Below, one piece after another: positions 23,200 through 33,455 of a stretch of 64,000 bases of DNA (positions are counted from its first letter, which is position 1; every line of letters begins with the position of its first letter). The stretch is from positions 186,001-250,000 of the forward strand of contig JAQOOI010000015.1 of NCBI GenBank assembly GCA_028554645.1. The letters are read 5' to 3'. Origin of the DNA: Omphalotus guepiniiformis. Its lineage: Eukaryota > Basidiomycota > Agaricomycetes > Agaricales > Omphalotaceae. Both the position numbers and the translations under genes were made by a program. The notes below the pieces were generated by a model. That model ran no database searches and was not told the DNA's origin. It worked only from the letters and a program-made list of their open reading frames with translations.

Positions 23200-23945
23200 T
23201 GTCAACTGTCAGGATACTATTTGCTATTTACATGTTCTGGACCTTTATTTAGATATCCTGTGTACGCCCTAACACACCTAGAATGCGGACAAAGCAATAT
23301 ATTTCTGTTTTCATACCAATCTATACCCAAAGTTCCTACATTTTGACTATCTAACTGGAAAATTACCTAGAAAACTACCTAAAAAGAATCCAATCTCTGC
23401 TCAATTGATACTTACTTACTTTTGACTCATTTACTGTTCAGATTACCCTTTTAATTTTGAGATATATGTTTGATTTTATGATTTAGTATATATAGCTTAC
23501 AGAGTATCTATTTAGATTTTCTTAAGCAAGTACTGCCCAAAGCTACAAGCCAAAGCAGGAAACCCTTCTTAGACAAAATATAGCCTGGCTCTTTAGAGTT
23601 CAGTTTGAGAAATATCCAGTTGTGAAAACTTCTGTAAAGTCCCTTGTGGCAGATAAATTGAAAGAGATACTGAATCTTTGCTGAAACTGCTGTTCTGTCT
23701 GTGCTGAAACTGCCTGCTGAAACTGTTCCCTGCATTGTCTGACCATTGGATTGAGCTTAACATTGAGATTGATTGTCCTGAATCCCTCCTGAACCCTGAA
23801 AACCACTACCTTCTGTCTGAATCTGGTGTTTTGAGATACCCTCTGCCATTTTTCACCCAGATTGAGATAAAGACATCTGTACCCCTGCAGATTTGAGTTC
23901 AATTGTTGTGTCTAACTGTGCGGAACCTCTGACAACGCCAGTCAC
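23200..23945 (+). repeat. LTR of a degenerate retrotransposon (family a), plus orientation
   Basis: It starts TGTCAACTGTCAGG directly after the purine tract. Bases 23150-23430 are the inverted match of 28430-28690. The 3' end is estimated from the motif GCGGAACCTCTGACAACGCC, which also ends two other LTR-like segments here (24568-24594 and near 26972-26990). No intact ORF. The exact right border is uncertain. Confidence 0.5.
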
Positions 23946-24011
23946 ACCTCACCCTACATCATTTTTGATTTGAGTTGGATTGTGCTCATTTGAGTATCTC
24001 TCTCGTTCATT

Positions 24012-24691
24012 TCATAGACACTACAACACATTTTTGAGGTTTGCCTCATAAAATAGATCTATAACAAGTAATCATGGACATACTTGACACAGATACTTAC
24101 AACCTACATACACAGATATAGGTATATATATATAACAGGACAGTTTAGCTATAATTTCCGTTTTTATTTATTTTGGACTGGCAGTATGTATAAAAGGGCA
24201 GTAACTTGGAGAGAGAAAAGCCAAGAGAGTACCATAGAGTCACAGAGTCACTGGGAATTGTCTTTATAGCGTGAATCATGCCTGTGAAGGGAAAACCTAC
24301 CAAAAACATAAAGTTGCCCTGGTCTGTTTATAGTCTGGTGTTTATTGCAATATTGTATAAAGATAATTGTTGATTGAATTGAACTGGTTGTGTTATTGGG
24401 ATTGGTTGTTTGATCTTGTGGTCAATTGGTTGTGATTGTGCAGTGAACATCTGTCTTGTTCAAAACCCCCTTGTGCTACTTTTGCCTTAGTGCATTCTAA
24501 AAGCTCAACTATAAAGTTCTTGTGATAAAGATATAAAGTTCTAATAAAGAAGCCATAAGTTTGGTCATGCGGAACCTTCAACAATGCCCCCTCAGACTCA
24601 CATCTTTCAAGTGATTTGGTTGATTTGATTGATTTTGGGTTTTTGTTCATTAGCCCTTTAGCAGTTCATTTCCCCGTTTCATTCTCATCAC
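24012..24691 (+). repeat. 3' half of a 1.4-kb LTR (same family as 50766-52145)
   Basis: From ACATTTTTGAGGTTTGCC to TTCTCATCA it aligns along its length, in opposite orientation, with the distal half of the solo LTR at 50766-52145. It carries a TATA-like tract (24121-24133) and ends in the same CATCA. The proximal half is missing: sequence left of 24012 is unrelated to that LTR. Confidence 0.75.
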
Positions 24692-24694
24692 CGT

Positions 24695-25157
24695 GGTCTG
24701 ACTATTTTCTCAATCAGACAGTTGAAGATTGGTGGCCATCATCTATTGGAAACCTATGGTGTAGAGCTGCTGAATTCATTCTGAATGATAATGCACCATA
24801 TCCCGGTGATGAGTACCGGTGGGGGTGCGAAACGTCCTATCGGTTTGATGATTTGATGTACATTAACTAGATGGATATACATTTAGAATATCGGACTCAG
24901 AATCCAATAAAATGGAAATAAGAATTGATTGCACTCACCTATTGAATCCAAACTTCCATTTAGGTTCTTGGTATGCTAAGAGGCGTGCAAAACTACTTAA
25001 CATTCCATTTGATGTGACTTATTGGAAACAAACTAACCCAATAGGCAACATTGCTGTACAAGGTTTGACAATGATCTTGAGTTTAGAGATCCCAAATTAT
25101 CCTAAAATGTCAATGTTGTGGAAGTACTCACCATATGAACGATTTAAGATCATATAA
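24695..25157 (+). pseudogene. Relic of an unknown LTR-associated ORF (copy 1)
   Basis: Reading frames just after the LTR end encode WSDYFLNQTVEDWW ... YPGDEYRWG, then after stop codons LLNPNFHLGSWYAKR ... IPFDVTYWK. These blocks resemble the longer ORF at 26976-27689 (WWQHRQDD..., YPGDVF, DLLDPKFSPGQFW..., IEPFEDMDY) in order and spacing. At least three stops or shifts break it. I recognise no known domain. Confidence 0.4.
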
Positions 25158-25336
25158 ACAGGCCTGACTTCAGATTATTATTGAGTGTACAATGTTGAAA
25201 CAGATGTAGTTAAATTGATTTCACTCGCGCAAATCCAAAACATTCACTTTAATGCTGTTGTTGAGCTAGAGTGCAGTCCGAGCTTCAGATTGTATAAAAA
25301 CACTCAATATAATGAGATTGGAGATGTGTAACATGG

Positions 25337-25580
25337 GAATTGAGGACTAGAGTGAGCCCCAGCTGCTAGTCAACACATGAGGGCACACTGTACCAATGGC
25401 CTGAGAATAGTGTATGCTACAGTACATGATACAGTGCTTAGCTGCTGTGATCAATGGGTCCATCTGGTGAGATACTGGACTTGCCTCTCACCATCTATAT
25501 GGTTGAGTTGGTCAGACCCACCTTAAAAGGTCCAGATACTCCCAGAGTGCTGCCTAATTGTAATCCAGGGGATTGTGGAG
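25337..25580 (+). repeat. Dispersed repeat copy 2 (uninterrupted)
   Basis: The unbroken counterpart of the repeat split by the inverted-repeat element at 21451-22535. It shares GCTACAGTAC, CAATGGGT, GAGTTGGTCAGACCCACC and TGTAATCCAGGGG in the same order. Confidence 0.6.
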
Positions 25581-26400
25581 GAATTATGAGTGACAATCTA
25601 TATGACCATCTGGTGATCTGATGATCTGGATGACTTGTGAGCTATGGTGTTGTTGATTGGTGATACTCTATCTGGAGATGTGCCAGTGTGTGGATGAACA
25701 TTTGTGAACTCTGGGAGCTTGATACTCAGTTGAGATTCTTCAAGAAGGCACTTAGTCTCAGATTCTGAAGATGGTCATGAGAGCTAGATCAGACAAGCTC
25801 ATGAGCTGACCAGCTGGTGATCTGGAAGACTGTCTGAAGTTCAAGTTAACAGGAATTTCTCAGACTATTATCTGATGAGCTGGTGATCTGTCTATCTATG
25901 GAGACTTTGCAGAACACAGTTACTATGTGCACTAGGGGTAATCCTGCATGATGGATAAGGGTATACCTTGGTCCTAGATGATGTGACAATACTCTGAAGC
26001 AAGATAGGAGCCAGATAAAGATCTTCATGGGCCCAAGTTCTAGGCTGATAAGCTGGAGCTCTGGTGTCTTGATTACTGATGAAAATGTGATGTCAATGGG
26101 CTTTCTAGGCTGTTTGAGACAAGGTAGCACACTTTATCCAAGTCTCTAGACCAGGGGAGATCCTATATTTGGAAATAGATTCTGCCCAGGCTTATTGCAA
26201 ATTGGTGAATTTGTCATATGGCATCATAATCTCACCATATCATGCAATCCTGAGGCTGTGTCAACCACACAATGTGCAGCTCATGAGATCTGCAAAACTC
26301 AAGCTAGATTTACTGTCTCTGATATACCCAATATGGCTTGATATGGACAATCTCTTGCTGTTTATAGAATCCATCCCACTCAATTTTGTTTATTCTGTCT
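25581..26400. other. Non-coding DNA with short degenerate repeats
   Basis: Variants of a word like GAGCTGGTGATCTG recur (about 25590, 25803 and 25872). No supported ORF. Probably degenerate transposon sequence. Confidence 0.3.
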
Positions 26401-26990
26401 TATTTTCTTTTTCTCTATTATCTTGTCAGATTTATAATATTTATCTAGCTAGTAGTATATAAGGACCATATATTTGGATAGAAAGATCAAGGAACTACTG
26501 GGCCAGCTTTTATACAGCGAAGCAGGAACACCTTCAGAGGTTGAATCTGACAAGCTCATAAGCTCTGAAGTTAGACTTCTAACAGAGAATTGCAAGCCTG
26601 GTCCTTAGAGTCCAGTTTGTGTTGTAGCACTTTAACTTACACTGAAGTTCCTGAGTGGCAAATACATTGAAGTTCCTGAGTGGCACCATCTGATAATCTG
26701 ACTGCTGTCTGTTGGGCTGCTGAATCAGTTCTAATCTGATCTGAAACTGATCTGAACTGCTGCTGCTGTCCATTTGTTACGCTGGTGACTCTCGGAAATC
26801 TCTGTGTCTGTCTGTCTCTGTGATTCTGTCTGTTACTGTTCTGCTTCCAATTTGTTGCTCTTACAAGCTCACAATCTGATAATCTCTTTGTCCGCTGTGT
26901 TGTAAAACCTTCATTCAGATTAATAGTCTTACACACTTGTGATCATCCTACAAGTCCATTGTCAGTGCTAAGCGTGTGGAATCTTTGATC
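26400..26990 (+). repeat. LTR-like segment (family b), plus orientation
   Basis: It has a TATA-like tract (TATATAAGG near 26455) and the word GAATTGCAAGCCTGGTCC, similar to family a. Inside is a near-exact tandem copy of TGAAGTTCCTGAGTGGCA (26640-26685). It ends in TGGAATCTTTGATCAATGCC, like the other LTR ends. The borders are approximate. Confidence 0.4.
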
Positions 26991-27689
26991 AATGCCTGCC
27001 ACCACTTGCAAAAACACAGACTTAGTTGGTTGTTGGTTTGTTGCATTAGATCTCGATCTTGTCCTTCACCCAGTGCCAATCAAAGGCTTTTAACTGTCGG
27101 CTGGTGGACAAAAACCCTAATAAGGCAGATACCACAGAATCAAGCTGCAGAGCGGAAACGTGCAGGGATTCATAAAAAGAAGGTTAAGTCAGACCTCTGG
27201 TGGCAACATCGACAAGATGACATACTTGCGAGAGTTCTAGAAAATCGCCTTGAGGCAATAAAGCACTACCCAGGAGACGTGTTCCATGATAACAGCATAT
27301 ACAGCCGGTTCACCGCTTGGAAAATATCAACCGAAGATGCCTATGAATTCATTGATCATGACTGTAACATGACATATACTATACCACTTACTGATCTGCT
27401 TGACCCAAAGTTCAGTCCGGGCCAATTCTGGTGTGAATTCTGCGCACGAGCAAGTGGTATTGAACCATTTGAAGACATGGACTACCCGAGAATGGGAGAT
27501 GCGTTAGCTAAAACAACAATAAGGACACTGAAGAAATGGGTGCCTATCGAACACGAGAATCCATATAGTGTGTATCCTGACCCTAATGGTTACAAAGGCC
27601 TGTATGTAATCGAAGATAATGCTCGAGAATTCAAAGTATCAATTTCAGCACAAGAATTGCTGAATCAAAACTTGGACTTACCAAACTAG
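26976..27689 (+). CDS. Unknown ORF directly downstream of an LTR (copy 2)
   Basis: An open frame of up to 237 residues; the homologous part starts near KSDLWWQHRQDD. It is hydrophilic, with no signal peptide or membrane segment. Visible blocks are YPGDVFHDN, DLLDPKFSPGQFWCEF, PRMGDALAKT and NPYSVYPDPNGYKG. A relic with the same block order lies at 24695-25157, also right after an LTR end. No known domain is recognised. It may be cargo or the only ORF of a non-autonomous LTR element. The true start is uncertain because the first 50 residues look non-coding. Confidence 0.45.
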   Translation: MESLINACHHLQKHRLSWLLVCCIRSRSCPSPSANQRLLTVGWWTKTLIRQIPQNQAAERKRAGIHKKKVKSDLWWQHRQDDILARVLENRLEAIKHYPGDVFHDNSIYSRFTAWKISTEDAYEFIDHDCNMTYTIPLTDLLDPKFSPGQFWCEFCARASGIEPFEDMDYPRMGDALAKTTIRTLKKWVPIEHENPYSVYPDPNGYKGLYVIEDNAREFKVSISAQELLNQNLDLPN

Positions 27690-28420
27690 TATCAAAAACG
27701 CATTAACAAAGCTCGAAACGGATTAACTCAACGGTTGAAGGGTCCAGTTGAGTACGAACATCTATCCCGGTAATAGCAGCGAAATGAGCACTCTAAGATG
27801 TAAGAACTCGTCTAAACTCAAAGGTTGCCTTGTAAAAGCGAGTGTAGTCTGGCATTGGCAAAGATTCCGCACGCAGAAAACTGACTAAAGTCGAGCTAGA
27901 CTGTAGGAAAGACTAACTAAACTGAAAGATCACTGTCTAGACCCTTCGACAAGTACCAGAAATAGCAAAACAGACAGACACAGACAGACAGACACAGACA
28001 GACAGACACAAACAGACAGACACAGATAGACAGACACAGACAGACAGACAGACAGACAGTTCAAACACAACAGATGTTCAGATATTTAGCACTCTATTAA
28101 AGCACTGCAATTCCTAATAGTCTGCCTCTACCAGCTCAAAGAACCGGGGCCTGACACTCACAATCAAGAGGCCTTCTGCGATCTAACACTCTAGAAGATA
28201 TGTAAAGTTCTCCAATTTGGTGGGCAGTCATAACCTGGGGCGCTCGACCCTATACATGATAGTATATGTACTCTACTGCCTGTAAGTATTTCATAAATAG
28301 ATAGAAAACTGAGTGGAGTAAGTAAAAGAAACAGAGGGATAACATTGAGTATAAAATGGATATAAACAGAAACAATATGACTGAGTTGGGTAAGTAGGCA
28401 CGTCTAGAGGGTAATTATGT
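27690..28420. other. Repeat-derived DNA without genes
   Basis: No supported ORF. It contains the CAGA microsatellite and sequence loosely inverted relative to family b. Confidence 0.35.
27971..28059 (+). repeat. CAGA-type microsatellite
   Basis: About 90 bases of imperfect CAGACAGACA units. The complementary TCTG-rich stretch near 26795-26840 suggests both lie in inverted copies of the same LTR-like sequence. Confidence 0.85.
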
Positions 28421-28635
28421 GCAGTTATCAATTAAGCAGAGATTGGATTCTTTTTAGGTAGTTTTCTGGGTAATATTCCAGTTAGATAGTCAAAATGTAG
28501 GAACTTTGGATATAGATTGGTATAAAATCAGAAATATATCACTTTGTCCGCATTCTAGGGGTGCTAGGGCGTACCCAGAGTATCTAAATAAAGGTCCAGA
28601 ACATGTAAATAGCAACCAGTATCATGACAGTTAAC
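28420..28635 (-). repeat. LTR fragment (family a), minus orientation
   Basis: Reverse complement of 23200-23430. The LTR would begin at 28635 (TGTTAACTGTCATG on the minus strand), preceded on that strand by the purine tract ACTGAGGAGAA and shared internal sequence up to about 28690. Its other end is not resolved. Confidence 0.55.
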
Positions 28636-28964
28636 ATTCTCCTCAGTGCATTGCAAATCTGGTTCCCTATAAGTTTCTCTAAAATTGGCACATTGTTAGG
28701 AACATGACTACAAGAGGACTGAACAAGTCAACAAAAGTGTAGCAAAAAGTGATGCCAGAAAATTTTCAAAATTCTGGATGTTATTAGACTAGTCATTTTA
28801 GATGACCTACCTATTGGACTAGTCATTTCAGATGATCCACTGCCTCACATTGCAACCTCATGTTCAAACTGCCTCATGTTTGGCCTCAAGGCAGCCTCAT
28901 TGTAGCCTCATGTCCAAATGGCCTCATGTTCAGCCTCAAGGCATGCCTCACTGCAACCTCATTG

Positions 28965-29070
28965 CAACCTCATTGCATGCCTCATTGCATGCCTCATTGC
29001 ATGCCTCATTGTATGCCTCATTGTATGCCTCATTGTATGCCTCATTGTATGCCTCATTGTATGCCTCATG
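28965..29070 (+). repeat. 12-base tandem repeat in LTR U3
   Basis: About seven full units of TGCCTCATTGTA/TGCCTCATTGCA and partial units. The LTR copy at 46643-47104 has about six. They sit just upstream of the TATA box, so they may act as an upstream activating element. The apparent Met-Pro-His-Cys ORF across them is only a by-product of the repeat. Confidence 0.9.
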
Positions 29071-29090
29071 TTTAGCCTCATGGTTTGTAG

Positions 29091-29098
29091 TATATAAA
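29091..29098 (+). promoter_or_regulatory. LTR promoter TATA box of Gypsy-1
   Basis: TATATAAA followed, 31 bases after its first T, by AGTCTAGTGATT. That word is complementary (one mismatch) to the primer-binding site at 29679-29690, so the RNA is expected to start there. Confidence 0.7.
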
Positions 29099-29196
29099 GC
29101 CCCAGAAACTTAGTGTACAGTAGTCTAGTGATTTTCTTGTTAACCCCCATCTTGTAAATCTGTCTTGTGAATTTAAGTACTTTTTACTCTCTAAGT

Positions 29197-29497
29197 GTTG
29201 CTGAAGCATTACCAGTGACTGAACCTACAATATCTGAAGCATTTCCAGATATTCTCTAAGACATCTGAAGCATTTCCAGTGTCTATTCCTAAGTATTGCT
29301 GAAGCATTTCCAGCAGTATTCTCTTTGATTGTCTGAAGCATTCCCAGACTTTCTCCTTGAACAACTGAAGCATTTCCAGTTTTCAAACTACTCCTAGATT
29401 ACTTGAAGCATTTCCAAGTATTCCAACCTTCCTTGGTTACTGAAGCATTTCCAGTAATCAAAACATCCTCTTTTCACTTGAAGCTTTCCCAAGTGAA
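29197..29497 (+). repeat. Array of nine hairpins with constant loop and covarying stems
   Basis: Cores of the form CTGAAGCATTTCCAG or TTGAAGCATTTCCAA start at 29201, 29234, 29265, 29299, 29333, 29365, 29403, 29440 and 29478. The loop AAGCATTTC is nearly invariant. The closing stem changes in a compensated way: CTG pairs with CAG in seven, TTG with CAA in two. Outer pairs differ per unit, for example ATAT/ATAT, TATTG/CAGTA, TAC/GTA, GGTTA/TAATC and TTCAC/GTGAA. All lie downstream of the TATA box and so in the transcribed leader. No protein frame explains them. Confidence 0.88.
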
Positions 29498-29678
29498 TCC
29501 TATTCTTCTAGTGCTATCTGATACATCATTCTTCACATTTTCCCTTTTCTGTGTTATAGACTATCACTTCAGTTTCTCCATTGTGTTCTTTGAGTAGATT
29601 CTCAATTAATACAACTTAGCCCCCAACCCTCATATTGTGGATCAGAGTAACTAACCCTTACCTTCTGTTCCCTAACAT

Positions 29679-29690
29679 AATAACTAGACT
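29679..29690 (+). other. Self-complementary primer-binding site of Gypsy-1
   Basis: AATAACTAGACT begins one base after the LTR. It is exactly complementary to AGTCTAGTTATT in the related LTR (47048-47059), and complementary with one mismatch to 29122-29133 in its own LTR, at the predicted RNA 5' end. This geometry matches self-primed Tf1/sushi elements rather than tRNA priming. Confidence 0.7.
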
Positions 29691-29710
29691 CCCACTAAGT
29701 TACAGTTGAG

Positions 29711-32700
29711 ATGTCTACTCAAACAACCCACACCCAGACCAACCAACAACAGACCACTTCTCCTAGACACTATGTCCTCACCCCAGACAGCACCAATCTC
29801 AGAAGATCTGCCACCAGTTAACAGGCAATCCCAGAGTTTTACTCCATTTGAAACTCCAGGACAAACCCTAGGAAGTACACCACAACAAATCCCACCAGGA
29901 GTAGCAGTTAGAAGACCAAGGAGAAGAAGAGACAGAACTACAGGTCTCACCTTCCTCCTATTTCCCCAGTCAGACCTAGATCCACTCTTCAGACTGAGAT
30001 ACTGAGAGCTGAATTGTATGGAGAACAAGGCATAGCTGAACTAACACCTGGTCCCAACACCATTGATAATTTGCTGCGAGAACCATATCAAGATCAGTCT
30101 CAATTCCCCAGTCAAGTAGCCATCAATGTTTCAAGTTCTTCTAGTAATGGAGCTGCTGGTGATACAGGGAACATAGCAGATGATGAAGATGAGCATGCAG
30201 ACATGCCTGCATTACAAGCTGTTAGTGATTCTGAATCTGACAATGATGAAGAGTATGAGGAGTATGAACCACCAACTATGCACCATCCCATTGCACACTC
30301 CACACCCAGAACTCAACAATGGCAAGAAGCTAGTATGGACACAGGTTTCCAAAGTTATAATGAGGGCTTAAGAGATGTGTTGGGAAGCATGTATTCCAAT
30401 CCTCATGTCCCTACAGCAGCTGCTAGAAATGTACAAGGACATTCTACTTCACATGGTGCTCCAACATCCATACATAATACTATCCACTCTAACAGAAGTC
30501 AAAGACATAGTGTCAGAGAGAGTATACCTTCACACAGAGCTTCATCAGGATCCCATACCACCAATGACTATGAACAGGAGTGTAGTGTATCAGCTACTCA
30601 ACTAGCAGAATTGGCAATTTCAAGCAGAGCCTTTTTACTCAGCATTGGAGTAGAAGATGATTCTTGGAGAAATGATTATGGATGGATCCGTATGATGCGC
30701 AGGCTGGCTCAAACTAATCTATCTGACTTATCAGAGCCCATAGCACATGCTTTGCAATTCCCTCATAATGCAAGGGAACTCACAAATCTATATAACTTCT
30801 CACAAAGACCCATGATGCTCAATCTTTTGAATATGCAAGAGCCATCTAGCAGAGTCTCATCTCCAAGGAGTAATACCCCTCACTCTGCCAGAACAACCTT
30901 GCTTTTAGAGGCAAGTGACCATCCACATTCAACATCTCCTAGATCCTACCAGCTATATCCTGAAATGGACATTTTCCAGTGGACTCTGAACTCTGCTAAT
31001 GTGAATGGAAATTGGCAAGTGGTAGATGATAGGTCAGTCAGGAGCTCTCATACCAACCTACAAGGGTATACTAGAGTACCAACCCATACTCCAGTACAAT
31101 CACCTCAACATGCAGTACATTGGCCTAGTACTGTTGGTAGAGTACAACAATTCATCAACACTACTCCTTCAACTGTGAGAAATACAATACCCCAAGCAGT
31201 GCAAGGACGTATTGCAACTCCCTGGCACCCTAGTACTCAACCAATAATGGTATCCTCAGGGTCAGACTCCACCACTGTAGTAGGGATACCCAATGTTCCT
31301 TTCTACAGAAACACAGAGTACAATATCCCAGACCCTGTACCACCATATCCTGGAGAGCCCCCAGCACCTACTTATGAACAGATTTCCACTTCCAGAACAT
31401 CCAATCCTTCCTCAAAAAGAGCATCCAATCATATTGAAACTCATTCATCTAATCCTGTAGTTCAAGAACTTCCACAGGGAAATATTCAGAGTGTCAACTA
31501 CATAGATGATACAGCAGTTTTCATCCATGAATCACAAGAGGAAGATGTGGAAGTAAATGAACCTGAAACAGTTTTGAGACCCAACAGAGTACCTGGTTAT
31601 AGAGATGATGAGGTACCTCCAGAGAGTTCAGTACAGGAATCTAGTGGAGCACAGAGGAGAAACAGGACACAAACTTGGAGGGAAGAATTAGAATCAAGAA
31701 TCCAAAGAGGTCAAACCAGAGTTGAGCCTCAACCCCATAATTCCCCCTCACACATCCTCAAGATGAACCAACCAGAGCTCAGGCCCCAGTACAGCTAGGT
31801 CCTTCCAATCAGTCTCATTCAATGCAGATGCCTGCAGCTAGGAACAGGGTACCCTCTGGTATGGAAAGAGATGCCCCACCACATTTGGATGTTAGAAGAG
31901 AGGATCAAAACACTTCTAGGCAATACAGGCAGAACACAGCAGGACCTTCCAGAAATTATGAGGTAAGTCACTCACCAGGATCATCTAGGATTTCAGAATT
32001 AAGAAGAACCCAACAATATCCTTATACTCCCAACAAAGGTAAGACCCCTATAAGGAATGCTGGAGGACCCCCAGATGACCCCAATGGCCCTGGGCACTCT
32101 CACTATGATGATTCTGATTCTGATTCTGATGATGAACACAATCAATCATCTAGAGGGGAAGGACCAAGTCATTGGACAACACCAGGAGGACCCCAAGGAC
32201 CAAATGATATCCCATCTGGAGATGAAAGTGATGATGACTACAATCATAGAAGAAATGGTAGAGATGGTAGAGATGGCAGAGATGGAAGAGATGGAAGAGA
32301 TGGAAGAGATGGCCGCAATCAGGAAGATGCAGAAGAACGTTGACAAAGAGAAGAACTCACTCGTGCTCTCAATAGAGAAGCTAAGTTGGACATCAACAAA
32401 CTCAAAGAGTTCTCTGGAGAAAGCTGTGCTGAATGGTCTACCTTTGTTGACAGCTGTGAGAATATGTTTGCTGCCAAACCCACCATCTATGCCTCTGAAT
32501 CATCTCAAATTACATTTGCCGCACCATATTTCACTGGTCCAGCTTTGCGGTATTACAACAATCTCATGCGCAAACGGCGGAATGGCAATTTCATTGCAGC
32601 TTTGAACACATGGAATGAATTCTTAAAGATGTTCAGTAAGATGTTTGGCTTACATGATGAGACTTTATACTCTCAATCCAAACTGGATACTGTATATCAG

Positions 32701-33345
32701 AAGTTCAAAGAAGCCTTTGCTGATTTCCTTGTGCGCTTTGAGGATGTGGCAAATAAGACCAACTACAATGACCCAGCTTTATGGTTCTGATTACTCCGAC
32801 AAATCCGCTCTGATCTCAGAAATCGACTCACAAACAATGGAAAAATTCCTGAGTCTTATGATGAAGTTGTTGAAAGACTCCTGGAAATTGATACTGCTTG
32901 TGAAGCACTCAATGACATGGGTCTTGGAGACAACACTTATAGTCGCAACTGGAATAATCAACAAACAGACACCAATCAGCATGTAGTTCAAACTCGTTTT
33001 GTGTCAAACAATACCTACCGACTTCGTAATGCTAACACTCCCAATGTGGTCAGTGGGAATGCTGCAGAAACAGGAGAAACACAATCCCAATCAAACTTCC
33101 CACCCCGTATTTCACAAGAAGAATATGAACAGCAGATGAGAGAAAGGTTGTGTATGTGCTGTGGCAAACCAGGGCACTTTGGTAGAGAATGTAGGACTTA
33201 TCCAATGCCAAACTCCAATTCAAATGCAAACCGCTATGGCAACAATACAGGGACTGGCAATGCTGCCAATGGTAGAGCAGTGTTTGTGGACAATGTTGAA
33301 GAAGAAAGAGATGGAACATATTTATAAGTTGAAGGAGAGGATGGC
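29711..33345 (+). pseudogene. Gypsy-1 gag, broken
   Basis: The frame starts at ATG 29711 (MSTQTTHTQTNQQQ) and stops early. It continues in another frame from about 30000 to 31798, then shifts again and runs 31822-33327 with in-frame TGA at 32341 and 32788. Visible parts: a long Ser/Thr/Gln-rich disordered N-terminus, an acidic Asp/Ser tract, a GRD repeat (near 32256-32310), a gag-like domain (EFSGESCAEWSTFVDSCENMF ...) and a CCHC zinc knuckle (CMCCGKPGHFGREC, near 33150). In the family, Gag forms the virus-like particle and binds RNA. Both TGA stops are explained by CGA-to-TGA change. Confidence 0.82.
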
Positions 33346-33455
33346 ATTATTCAGATAGAAGACACCATTTTCCAAGAGGTTGCCAATGGAGAAGAATATG
33401 AAGATGACAACAACTTGGGAAACTTGCAGGAGACTCAGGATGGCAGGAGTCACAT

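Larger units (their letters stand above)
28694..29677 (+). repeat. 5' LTR of Gypsy-1 (984 bases)
   Basis: It starts TGTTAGG and ends CCTAACA, a perfect 7-base inverted terminal repeat. U3 contains many CCTCA words and a 12-base tandem repeat. TATATAAA lies at 29091-29098. The predicted RNA start is about 30 bases later, near 29122. The R/U5 part holds the hairpin array at 29197-29497. Confidence 0.88.

Noticed and set aside
24084..24140. TATATATA tract as a gene promoter
   Set aside because: It belongs to the partial 1.4-kb LTR, and the same tract recurs in the solo LTR near 51330.
28832..29113. Repetitive ORFs with Met-Pro-His-Cys or His-Ala-Ser-Leu repeats
   Set aside because: They arise from the 12-base non-coding tandem repeat in LTR U3, which is open in several frames. 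The same is true at 46799-47054.
29197..29497. CRISPR-like array (conserved core with variable spacers)
   Set aside because: This is eukaryotic DNA inside an LTR. The variable parts are the paired stems of hairpins, not independent spacers, and no cas genes exist.
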